A model generated the notes under the pieces. It ran no database searches, was not told the origin of the DNA, and saw nothing but the letters and a program-made list of their open reading frames with translations. Shown here one piece after another: positions 49,565 through 57,161 of a stretch of DNA of 64,000 bases. How positions within the stretch are numbered: position 1 is the first letter of the stretch; every line of letters starts with the position of its first letter. The stretch lies in the NCBI RefSeq assembly GCF_000971175.1, contig NZ_BBLY01000001.1, forward strand, positions 421,709-485,708, written 5' to 3'. The position numbers and the translations under genes were made by a program. Origin of the DNA: Demequina pelophila. Lineage in GTDB: Bacteria; Actinomycetota; Actinomycetes; Actinomycetales; Demequinaceae.

Positions 49565-50569
49565 TCAGGCGATCGGCGCGCGCAGCGCGGGCGCCACGGC
49601 CCGCGCGATCGCCTGCGCTCCCACCGGGTTGCCGGCCACGTCGAGCGGCGGCGAGTACGCCGCGAGCGCTCCCACGCCGGGGGAGACCATGACCAGCCCG
49701 CCCGCGATGCCGCTCTTGGCGGGCAGGCCCACCGTTCCCCGCCACGACGCCGAGGCCTCGTACAGGCCCGCGAGCGTCATCGCCGCGAGCGCCACCTCGG
49801 CCGCCTCCGCCGACACCACCCGCGCACCCGTGACCGGATCCATCCCGCCGCCGGCGAGCACCGCGCCCATCCGCGCCAGGTCCTCGACCGTCACCTCGAC
49901 GCAGGACTGCAAGGTGTACAGGTGGAGCGCGTCCTCGAGGTCGCAGCCGAGCAGCCTGCGCTCGGCGAGCAGTCCCGCCAGCAGCCGGTTGCGGTGGTTG
50001 GAGGCGTGGATCGCGTCGACCATCGTCTCGTCGGCGTCCAACGAGCGCCCCGCGAAGCGCGACAGCCCGTCGAGGATCCGGCGTTCCCCGAGCGCCACGG
50101 ATCCCCGGCCCAGCAGGCTCGCCACCGTGATCGCCCCCGGATTGACCATCGGGCTGGTGCGCCCGTCCGGGCTCGCGGTGATGGCGGCCGGGTCGTTGAA
50201 CGCGTAGGGCGACTCGGCCATGCCGGTGAGCGCCTCGACCGCGTCGGCGCCGAGCGCGTCGACCGCGAGCGCGAGCGTGAGGGGCTTGGCCACGGACATG
50301 AGGATGAAGGGTGCGTCCGCGTCACCGGCCGTCGTCGAGGCACGCACCGCGGCCGGCACCGCGGGTCCCTCGCCCGCCGCGGAGGACAAGGGTCGCGCCC
50401 CGCACATCGCGGCAGCCCGCAACCCGGGATTCACGCGCGACAGCGCCGGGTAGACGTCCGTGACGCGCCCGTCCCGCGTGCCCCGGGACGCGCGGACGGC
50501 ATCGCGAAGGCGGGCGGCGAACTCGGACACCCACGCATGGTGCCACGGAAGACCGGCCCGGACGTGCAT
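49565..50569 (-). CDS. glsA: Glutaminase
   Basis: A 334-residue serine-dependent glutaminase of the beta-lactamase-like fold, converting glutamine to glutamate and ammonia. SVAKPLTLAL holds the catalytic Ser-x-x-Lys. MVNPGAITVASLL, YTLQSCVEVTVEDLARMGAVLA, GLPAKSGIAGGL and YSPPLDVAGN are family motifs. The N-terminus is somewhat divergent. The ATG at 50569 lies at the base of a hairpin (50566-50604) and has a G-rich RBS (GGGGGGA) inside the stem, so structure may limit its translation. Confidence 0.88.
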   Translation of the reverse strand: MHVRAGLPWHHAWVSEFAARLRDAVRASRGTRDGRVTDVYPALSRVNPGLRAAAMCGARPLSSAAGEGPAVPAAVRASTTAGDADAPFILMSVAKPLTLALAVDALGADAVEALTGMAESPYAFNDPAAITASPDGRTSPMVNPGAITVASLLGRGSVALGERRILDGLSRFAGRSLDADETMVDAIHASNHRNRLLAGLLAERRLLGCDLEDALHLYTLQSCVEVTVEDLARMGAVLAGGGMDPVTGARVVSAEAAEVALAAMTLAGLYEASASWRGTVGLPAKSGIAGGLVMVSPGVGALAAYSPPLDVAGNPVGAQAIARAVAPALRAPIA

Positions 50570-50604
50570 CGTCCCCCCGAAGGTGGCCTTCGAGGGGACG
50601 ATGC
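50566..50604 (-). terminator. Long hairpin between fadD and glutaminase
   Basis: An outer 11-bp stem GCATCGTCCCC / GGGGACGATGC, one mismatch, then a 6-bp stem CGAAGG / CCTTCG closing a 3-nt loop. It lies 23 bp past the fadD stop on the minus strand and covers the glutaminase start codon, so it can end the lipid operon or regulate glutaminase. Its arms are again the repeated 9-mer. Confidence 0.65.
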
Positions 50605-50627
50605 GACGCGCACGGGGCGCGGACCGG

Positions 50628-52379
50628 TCAGGACGAGGCGGGAGCCTCCGCGGTCGCCTGCGCCTCGCGCTCGCGCAGCGCGCGGCGCAGGACCTTGCCC
50701 ACGTTGGTCTTGGGCAGCTCGTCGATGAACTCGATGTAGCGGGGGCGCTTGTAGCCGGTGAGACGCTCCTTGAGGAAGGCCTTGAGCTCGGCCTCGGTGA
50801 GCGACTCGTCGCGGCGCACCACGAAGAGCTTGGGCACCTCGCCGGCGCGCTCGTCGGCGATGGGGATGGCGCCCGCCTCCGCGACCTTCGGGTGCAGCGA
50901 GGCGACGTCCTCGATCTCACCCGGGTACACGTTGAAGCCCGAGCAGACGATGATCTCCTTCTTGCGGTCCACGATGGTGAGGAAGCCGTCCTGGTCCAGC
51001 GTCGCGATGTCGCCGGTGAGGAGCCAACGGTCGTCGGTGATGACCCGGTGCGACTCCTCCTCGTTGTTCCAGTAGCCGCGCATCACCTGGGGGCCCCGGA
51101 CCCACAGCTCGCCGGGCGTGCCCAGGGCGACGTCGTTGCCGTCGTCGTCGCAGATGCGGATGTCCGTGGACGGCAGCGGCACGCCGATGGTGCCCACCCG
51201 CGGCGGCATGTGGGTCGGGTTGACGCTCACCACGGGCGAGGCCTCGGTGAGGCCGTAGCCCTCGGTGATGTCCGAGCCGGTGACCTCGCGCCAGCGCTTG
51301 GCGACCGCCGTGCGCACGGCCATGCCGCCCGCGACCGTCAGCCGCATGCGCCCGAAGTCGAGGTCCTTGAAGCCCGGGGCGTCGAGGAGCGCGGCCGCCA
51401 GCGTGTTGACCAGGATGAGGCCGTCGGGCTGCACCTTGCCCAGCGTCTTGACGAAGGCGGGCAGGTCGCGCGGGTTGGTGATGAGCTCGTTGCGCGCGCC
51501 GAACCGGAAGAAGCCGATGAGATTCACCGTGAGCGCGAACACGTGGTAGAGCGGCAGCGCGGCGATGATGGTCGACTGCTTCTCCTCGCCCAGCGTGTTG
51601 CGGATCTGGGCCATGAACTGCTCCTGGTTGGTGAGCAGGTTCCCGTGGGTGAGCACGGCCGCCTTCGCGCCGCCGGTGGTGCCGCCGGTGTACTGGAGGA
51701 ACGCGACGTCGTCCTTGGTGAGGCCGGGGTCGGTGACCTGGTGGCGCTCGCCCCGGGCGAGGGCGTCCGGGAAGCGGATCTCGCCCGGGATCGAGTACTC
51801 CGGGACCATCTTCTTCACCTTCGCGGCGAGGAAGTTGATGAGCGCGCGCTTGGGCTGGGGGAGCATGTCCGCCACCTGGGTGACGATGACGTGCTCGATG
51901 GTGGTCTCCGGGAGGACCTCCTCGATCTTGTCCGCGAAGTTCGCGAGCACCACGATCGCCTTGGGCTTCGCGTCGCGGAAGACGCCGGCCAGCTCGGTCA
52001 CCGTGTACAGCGGGTTGGCGTTGACCACGATGAGTCCCGCGCGCAGCGCGCCGTAGAGCGCCACCGGGTACTGCATGAGGTTGGGCATCTGGATGACGAT
52101 GCGCTCGCCCTTGGCCAGCCCCAGGTCGTGCTGGAGGAAGGCAGCGAACTTGCTCGCGAGCCGGTCGACATCGTTGAACGTGAGCTGGCCGCCCAGGTTG
52201 GTGAAGGCCACCTTGTCGCCGTGGCGGGCCGCGGTGTGCGCGACCATCTCGCCCAGCGACGCCTCGGGCGGCACCTCGATGACGCGGGGCACCTCGGGGG
52301 GATAGAACGCGTACCAGGGGCGGTCGGCGCCGTTCACGGGGTCGCCGATGGGGGGCAGGGAGTCATTCATGCTTCTCAT
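50628..52379 (-). CDS. fadD: Long-chain fatty acid-CoA ligase
   Basis: A 583-residue AMP-forming acyl-CoA synthetase that activates free fatty acids for beta-oxidation. P-loop YTGGTTGGAKAAVLTHGN, A5 motif GYGLTEASPV, A7 GDIATLDQDGFLTIVDRKKE, and the final Lys motif PKTNVGKVLRRAL are present. Start ATG 52379 has GGAG 7 bp upstream and overlaps the thioesterase stop (TGATGA). It is the last gene of a five-gene minus-strand operon running from the thiolase. Confidence 0.94.
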   Translation of the reverse strand: MRSMNDSLPPIGDPVNGADRPWYAFYPPEVPRVIEVPPEASLGEMVAHTAARHGDKVAFTNLGGQLTFNDVDRLASKFAAFLQHDLGLAKGERIVIQMPNLMQYPVALYGALRAGLIVVNANPLYTVTELAGVFRDAKPKAIVVLANFADKIEEVLPETTIEHVIVTQVADMLPQPKRALINFLAAKVKKMVPEYSIPGEIRFPDALARGERHQVTDPGLTKDDVAFLQYTGGTTGGAKAAVLTHGNLLTNQEQFMAQIRNTLGEEKQSTIIAALPLYHVFALTVNLIGFFRFGARNELITNPRDLPAFVKTLGKVQPDGLILVNTLAAALLDAPGFKDLDFGRMRLTVAGGMAVRTAVAKRWREVTGSDITEGYGLTEASPVVSVNPTHMPPRVGTIGVPLPSTDIRICDDDGNDVALGTPGELWVRGPQVMRGYWNNEEESHRVITDDRWLLTGDIATLDQDGFLTIVDRKKEIIVCSGFNVYPGEIEDVASLHPKVAEAGAIPIADERAGEVPKLFVVRRDESLTEAELKAFLKERLTGYKRPRYIEFIDELPKTNVGKVLRRALREREAQATAEAPASS

Positions 52380-52921
52380 CACTCATCTCCGTTGATGTGC
52401 GAATTCCGGGTATTCGGCACGCGGGTCCATCTGGTCCACTCTGCCACCCACGAGGGCACCTCGAGGTGATCCGGGATCTCACCGGCGAGTCGCGCGAGCT
52501 CGGCGGTGTCGACCGTGCCTCCGCCGCGGCGGAGGAAACGGGCGCGGATGACGGCGTGGGCGTGCACCGCATCGTCCACCCGGAACTGCTGCTCCAGGTA
52601 GCACCACCGGTCGTCGAAGCCGACCACCGCGGTGTGGACGTCGTAGCGCTGGCCCAGCTCGAGCGAGCGGCGGTAGGTGATGGTCTGTCCGGCCACGACC
52701 GGATACCAGCCCGCCTGCTTGAGCCGCTGCCACAGGCCGGACCGGACCATGAGGTCCAGCCGGCCCAGGTCCAGGATCGACAGGTAGCGCCCGTTGTTCA
52801 TGTGCGCGTACACGTCGAGATCGGTCGCGTGGACACGGAACGGGGTCACCGCCGTGTCCCACAGGCCGAGGCGCGGGCGCAGGGCGGCGGTCAGCCGCAC
52901 CCACAGGACCCGCCACAGCAT
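52379..52921 (-). CDS. Acyl-CoA thioesterase (hotdog fold, 4HBT)
   Basis: A 180-residue protein with the 4-hydroxybenzoyl-CoA-thioesterase pattern: DLDVYAHMNNGRYLSILDLGR with the usual catalytic Asp, then TYRRSLELGQRYDV and LEQQFRVDDAVHAHAVIRARF. It would hydrolyse acyl-CoA to free acid and CoA. ATG 52921 is chosen; an in-frame GTG two codons upstream overlaps the previous stop. It lies between the MaoC-like gene and fadD in one operon. Confidence 0.83.
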   Translation of the reverse strand: MLWRVLWVRLTAALRPRLGLWDTAVTPFRVHATDLDVYAHMNNGRYLSILDLGRLDLMVRSGLWQRLKQAGWYPVVAGQTITYRRSLELGQRYDVHTAVVGFDDRWCYLEQQFRVDDAVHAHAVIRARFLRRGGGTVDTAELARLAGEIPDHLEVPSWVAEWTRWTRVPNTRNSHINGDE

Positions 52922-52923
52922 GT

Positions 52924-53778
52924 TCACCGGCCCACGGCCTCCACGGTCATGAGCATGTGAGGCTTGGAGCCGTCGCGGTTGGTGACGGCGGTGCTGAATC
53001 CGCGCTCGGTGGGCGCGGCCGCGAACCCGACCGTGCCCGGGAGCAGGACGGGCTTCGCGAAGCCGACGGTCGCCGTGTAGGCGTCCGGCAGCCGGCCCTC
53101 CAGCGCCGCGAGGGCCCGGGCGTGGGTCCACATCCCGTGGATGATGGGCCGCTGGAACCCGAACGCCTTCGCGGCGAGCCTGTTCGTGTGGATGAGGTTG
53201 GGATCGCCCGACACGTCGCGGTAGCGCCGGCCCAGGTCGGACGGCAGGCGCCACAGGGCCTGGGGCTGGCCCGGCTCGAACGGCAGCCGCTCGACGGGCT
53301 GCGGCTCGCCCGCGACCTTCGCGGAGCTCGACAGGTACGTGCTGACCCCGTCCCACACGGGCTCGTCGCCCACCCTGACCTGGCCCACCAGGTCGATGAG
53401 CGCGCCCTTCGCGTGGGCGCGGGGGTTGCCCACGCCCACCTCGAGCGTGAGCGTCTCGTCGAACCGCACGGGCCGGTGCAGGGTCATCGCGTTGCTCACG
53501 TGCACCGCGCCCATGAGCCTGATCGACGACGCCTTGTCGCCCAGCAGATGGATGTGGAGCGGGAAGGTGAGGACGTGCAGCCACGTGGGGGCGACGTGAT
53601 CGCGCAGCGTGAAGCCGCACACCCGGTTGTAGGCGGCGAGCCGCACCGGATCCTGGTCCACGCGCGAGATCACGATCGAGTGCTCGGGCAGGCGGACCGC
53701 CGCACCCCGCGTGGGCACCATGGCGCGCGCGAACGCGGCGCCCAGCGGGGGAATCTCGGACAGGACGACCTGCGCCAT
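52924..53778 (-). CDS. MaoC-like (R)-specific enoyl-CoA/3-hydroxyacyl dehydratase
   Basis: A 284-residue double-hotdog protein similar in context to mycobacterial HtdX. The C-terminal half has the hydratase-2 motif YRDVSGDPNLIHTNRLAAKAFGF (catalytic Asp and His) followed by IIHGMWTHARAL; the N-terminal half is a degenerate hotdog. It would dehydrate (R)-3-hydroxyacyl thioesters. ATG overlaps the FabG stop (TGATG). The order fabG4-htdX matches a conserved mycobacterial locus. Confidence 0.83.
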   Translation of the reverse strand: MAQVVLSEIPPLGAAFARAMVPTRGAAVRLPEHSIVISRVDQDPVRLAAYNRVCGFTLRDHVAPTWLHVLTFPLHIHLLGDKASSIRLMGAVHVSNAMTLHRPVRFDETLTLEVGVGNPRAHAKGALIDLVGQVRVGDEPVWDGVSTYLSSSAKVAGEPQPVERLPFEPGQPQALWRLPSDLGRRYRDVSGDPNLIHTNRLAAKAFGFQRPIIHGMWTHARALAALEGRLPDAYTATVGFAKPVLLPGTVGFAAAPTERGFSTAVTNRDGSKPHMLMTVEAVGR

Positions 53779-55139
53779 CACTGCCCCATGAGGTTCTGAC
53801 CGCACACGCGGATGACCTGCCCCGTGACGCCGGCGGCGCGGGGGTCGAGGAAGTACCCGATGGTCTCCGCGACGTCGACCGGCTTTCCGCCCTGGTCGAG
53901 GCTGTTGGTGCGGCGCATCACCTCGCGCTTGACGAACGGGATCAGCTGCGTCATCTCCGTCTCGATGAAGCCGGGGGCGACCGCGTTGATGGTGATGCCG
54001 CGCGCCGCGAGGTCCGGGGCCATGGCCCGGACCAGGCCGATCACGCCGGCCTTGGAGGCCGCGTAGTTGGTCTGTCCCGCGTTGCCCCCGAAGCCCACCA
54101 TCGAGGACACGCCCACGATGCGTCCCCCGTCGACCAGGCCGCCCTGGGTGGCCGGGTCGAGCAGGACCTTGTTGATGCGCAGCTGCGCCGCGAGGTTGAT
54201 GTCGAGCACCTGGGCCCACTTCTTCTGGTCCAGGTTGGCGAGCATCTTGTCGCGGGTGACGCCGGCGTTGTGGACGATGCCGTGCAGGCTCCCGCCCCGG
54301 CCCGCCACGAGCGCCGCGATCCTCTCGCCCGCATCGGGCGCCGTGATGTCGAGCTGCAGCGCGACGCCGCCGATGTCGTTGGCGACGTTCGCGAGCGCCT
54401 CGCCCGCGGGCGGGATGTCGATCGCGATGATCTCCGCGCCGTCGCGCGCGAGGGTGCGGGCGATCGCCTCGCCGATGCCCCGGGCCGCGCCCGTGACGGC
54501 GATGGTGAGCCCCGCGAGCGGGCGCTCGGCGGGCCCTCCCACCGTGTCGGCCTCCTCGAGGCCGGCCGCGCGCACGGTCCACGCCTGGCCATCCACGAAG
54601 GCCGAGCGGCCCTCGAGCAGGAACGCGAGCGTGGGCAGCAGGTCCACCGCCGTGACGTCGGGGTCGACGTAGACGAGGTTGGAGGTGGCGCCCTTGCGCA
54701 GCTCCTTGGCCACGGTGCGGTTGATGCCGTCGAGGGCCTGCGTGAGCGCGAGCCGCTCCCAGTCGCCCTCGGGGGACGAGCCGACGATGATGACGCGGCC
54801 CGAGCCCTCGATCGCCCGCATCGCGGGGCGCAGCACCTGGCGGAGTTCCTCGAGCTGGGTGAGATCGGTCAGTCCCGTGGCGTCGAGCACGACGGCGCCG
54901 ATGCGGTCGCCGTAGCCCGGCGCCTTGTCGCCGCCCGTGTCGAGCACCGGCGACTCCGAGGTGCGGCCCAGCAGTTCGAGCGCCTCGGCCACGAGCGTGG
55001 ATCCGGCCGGGGCCGCAAGCACCACCGGGCCGCGCGGGTAGTCGCGCCCCCGACGCAGCCGCGGCGGCTCGGACAGGCCGGCCTTGGCCGCGACCTTCTT
55101 GCCGACGGGGGAGTAGTACGCCTTCTCGATCACCTTCAT
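53778..55139 (-). CDS. fabG: High-molecular-weight 3-oxoacyl-ACP/CoA reductase (FabG4-like)
   Basis: A 453-residue protein, about 200 residues longer than ordinary FabG. The N-terminal part is a flavodoxin-like domain as in mycobacterial FabG4 (Rv0242c, also about 454 residues). The C-terminal SDR has VTGAARGIGEAIARTLARDG, HNAG and NYAASKAG (catalytic Tyr and Lys). In mycobacteria this enzyme reduces 3-oxoacyl-CoA with NADH. The ATG overlaps the thiolase stop, so the genes are translationally coupled. Confidence 0.9.
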   Translation of the reverse strand: MKVIEKAYYSPVGKKVAAKAGLSEPPRLRRGRDYPRGPVVLAAPAGSTLVAEALELLGRTSESPVLDTGGDKAPGYGDRIGAVVLDATGLTDLTQLEELRQVLRPAMRAIEGSGRVIIVGSSPEGDWERLALTQALDGINRTVAKELRKGATSNLVYVDPDVTAVDLLPTLAFLLEGRSAFVDGQAWTVRAAGLEEADTVGGPAERPLAGLTIAVTGAARGIGEAIARTLARDGAEIIAIDIPPAGEALANVANDIGGVALQLDITAPDAGERIAALVAGRGGSLHGIVHNAGVTRDKMLANLDQKKWAQVLDINLAAQLRINKVLLDPATQGGLVDGGRIVGVSSMVGFGGNAGQTNYAASKAGVIGLVRAMAPDLAARGITINAVAPGFIETEMTQLIPFVKREVMRRTNSLDQGGKPVDVAETIGYFLDPRAAGVTGQVIRVCGQNLMGQ

Positions 55140-56407
55140 CACACAGCCTCCAGAATCGCGACGACACCTTGACCGCCCGCGGCGCAGACGGAGATCAGAC
55201 CCTTGGACCCCGGTCCCCTGGCCGCGAGCATCTTGGCGAGGGAGGGGACGATGCGCGCGCCGGTCGCCGCGAAGGGGTGACCGGTGGCGAGCGACGAGCC
55301 GTTGACGTTGAGACGGGACGTGTCGAGCGTCCCGATGGGGCCGTCGAGGCCCAGCGACCGGCAGTAGTCTGCGTCCTCCCAGGCCTTGAGCGTGGCGACC
55401 ACCGTGGCGGCGAAGGCCTCGTGGATTTCCACCAGGGCGAAGTCGTCGACGGTGAGCCCCTGGCGGGCGAGCAGGCGGCCGGTCGCGCCCACGGGCGCCA
55501 TCAGCAGGTCCGAGCCCCCGGGGTGGTCCACGGCGGCGACCTCGGCGTCGACCACGCGGGCGAGGACGGGCAGGTGGTTCTCCTCGGCGTACTCGGCCGA
55601 CGCGAGCAGGACGGCCGCGGCGCCGTCCGACAGCGCCGTCGAGTTGCCCGCCGTCATGGTGCCCTCGGGCCCGCCGAACGCCGGCTTGAGCTTCGCGAGC
55701 TTCTCCATCGACGAGTCGGGCCGCATGATGCCGTCGCGGGCGAGGCTCAGGTACGGCGTGACCAGGTCGTCGAAGAAGCCCTCGTCCCAGGCCCGGGCGA
55801 GGTTGCGGTGCGACGCGACCGCGATCTCATCCTGCTGCTCGCGCGTGACACCCCAGCGCTTGGTGGTGATCGCCTGGTGCTCGCCCATCGTCAGCCCGGT
55901 CCGAGGCTCGGAGACGCGGGGCGGCACGGGGGCCAGGTGCGAGGGGCGGATCTTCGCGAGGATGCCGATGCGGTCCTTCGCGGTGCGCGCGCCGCTCGCC
56001 GCGTGGAGGATGCGGCGCAGGGAGTCGGAGACCGCGATGGGGGCGTCCGACGTGGAGTCGACGCCGGCCGCGATGCCCACCCGGGCCTGGCCGAGCGCGA
56101 TCTTGTTCGCGATGTACATGGTGGTCTCGAGGCCGGTGGCGCAGGCCTGCTGGAGATCCACCGCGGGGGTCTCGGGCGCGAGCGCGGAGCTCAGCACCAC
56201 CTCGCGCGTGAGGTTGAAGTCGTTGGCGTGCTTGAGGACCGCACCTCCCGCGACCTCGTCGAGGCGGGTGCCGGCGAGGCCGTAGCGGGCGACGAGCCCG
56301 TCGATCGCGGCGGTCAGCAGGTCATGATTCGAAGCCTCGGCGTAGTGCGTGCCTCCCTTGGTGAAGGGCACGCGGTTGCCGCCGACGACCACGACGTCGT
56401 GGTTCAT
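55139..56407 (-). CDS. Acetyl-CoA acyltransferase (thiolase)
   Basis: A 422-residue degradative thiolase, the counterpart of FadA2/FadI. Active-site Cys89 is in DLQQACATGLE; GGSDLLMAPVGATGRLL, VEIHEAFAATV (His) and NVNGSSLATGHPFAATGARI and CAAGGQG (second Cys) complete the site. The length is that of FadI-type enzymes. RBS CGGAGGAACA is 4 bp from the ATG. It is the first gene of the lipid operon, divergent from a TetR gene across a 77-bp operator region. Confidence 0.93.
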   Translation of the reverse strand: MNHDVVVVGGNRVPFTKGGTHYAEASNHDLLTAAIDGLVARYGLAGTRLDEVAGGAVLKHANDFNLTREVVLSSALAPETPAVDLQQACATGLETTMYIANKIALGQARVGIAAGVDSTSDAPIAVSDSLRRILHAASGARTAKDRIGILAKIRPSHLAPVPPRVSEPRTGLTMGEHQAITTKRWGVTREQQDEIAVASHRNLARAWDEGFFDDLVTPYLSLARDGIMRPDSSMEKLAKLKPAFGGPEGTMTAGNSTALSDGAAAVLLASAEYAEENHLPVLARVVDAEVAAVDHPGGSDLLMAPVGATGRLLARQGLTVDDFALVEIHEAFAATVVATLKAWEDADYCRSLGLDGPIGTLDTSRLNVNGSSLATGHPFAATGARIVPSLAKMLAARGPGSKGLISVCAAGGQGVVAILEAV

Positions 56408-56456
56408 TGTTCCTCCGGGGACGTTGAGGGGACTAGCCGATACCGAACGTAGCAGA

Positions 56457-56474
56457 TACCCCGAGTATCGGGTA
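56457..56474. promoter_or_regulatory. Palindromic operator between thiolase and TetR genes
   Basis: TACCCCGAGTATCGGGTA is a dyad with one extra base in the left arm, and GATACCGA repeats part of it at 56438-56445. It lies between the probable -35 and the -10 (TAGTGT, 56473-56478) of the TetR gene and upstream of TACGTT, a possible thiolase -10 on the other strand. It is placed to let the TetR protein control both directions. Confidence 0.5.
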
Positions 56475-56484
56475 GTGTCCGGAT

Positions 56485-57117
56485 ATGGCCACTTCCGACG
56501 GTCGCGACACGCGCTGGGAGCAGCACCGGCAGGACCGCCGGCGCGAGCTCGTGTCGCACGCGCTGCGGGCCATCCGGAGCCAGGGCGCCGGGGTGGGCAT
56601 GGAGGAGATCGCCGTCCGGGCGGGCACCTCGAAGACCGTGATCTACCGGCACTTCGGGGACCGCGCCGGCCTCTACGCGGCCGTCGTCGAGTCGGTGCAC
56701 GACTACATCCACGCGCGCATCTCGGAGCGGCTCCTGCTCGCCGACGCCGCGGACCTGGGCAAGCTGGTCGCGGACCTCGCCGACGCCTACCTGGGCCTCG
56801 TCGAACGCGACCCCGAGATCTACCGGTTCGTCCTCGCCCGCCCGGCCACCGCATCGTCCCCCGAGACGGACGCCACCGTGTCCCTGGTGGACATGATCGG
56901 CAACCACGTCACCGCCGCGATCGCCGGCCACCTGGCCGCTCGCGGGCTCGACGACACGGTCGCGACCACGTGGGGGCACGGGCTCACGGGCTTCATCCGC
57001 GCGGCCGCGGACCACTGGATGGCGTCGCCCGAGCGGCCGCCGCGCGCGCAGGTGGTCCAGCACATCTCCAGTGTCTTCACCCCGGGATTCGCGGGAGCGA
57101 TGACCGGCGACACGTAG
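56485..57117 (+). CDS. TetR family transcriptional regulator
   Basis: A 210-residue regulator. The N-terminal HTH is MEEIAVRAGTSKTVIYRHFGDRAGLYAAVV, fully canonical. The C-terminal ligand domain is of the type seen in fatty-acid-responsive regulators, which is inferred from context. The -10 TAGTGT ends seven bases before the ATG and no RBS is present, implying a leaderless mRNA. It probably represses itself, the thiolase operon behind it and the acyl-CoA dehydrogenase gene 44 bp downstream, responding to an acyl-CoA. Confidence 0.9.
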   Translation: MATSDGRDTRWEQHRQDRRRELVSHALRAIRSQGAGVGMEEIAVRAGTSKTVIYRHFGDRAGLYAAVVESVHDYIHARISERLLLADAADLGKLVADLADAYLGLVERDPEIYRFVLARPATASSPETDATVSLVDMIGNHVTAAIAGHLAARGLDDTVATTWGHGLTGFIRAAADHWMASPERPPRAQVVQHISSVFTPGFAGAMTGDT

Positions 57118-57161
57118 TACCGCAGTAACCACCCGGCAGTCCCCAACCCGAAGGAGCAACG

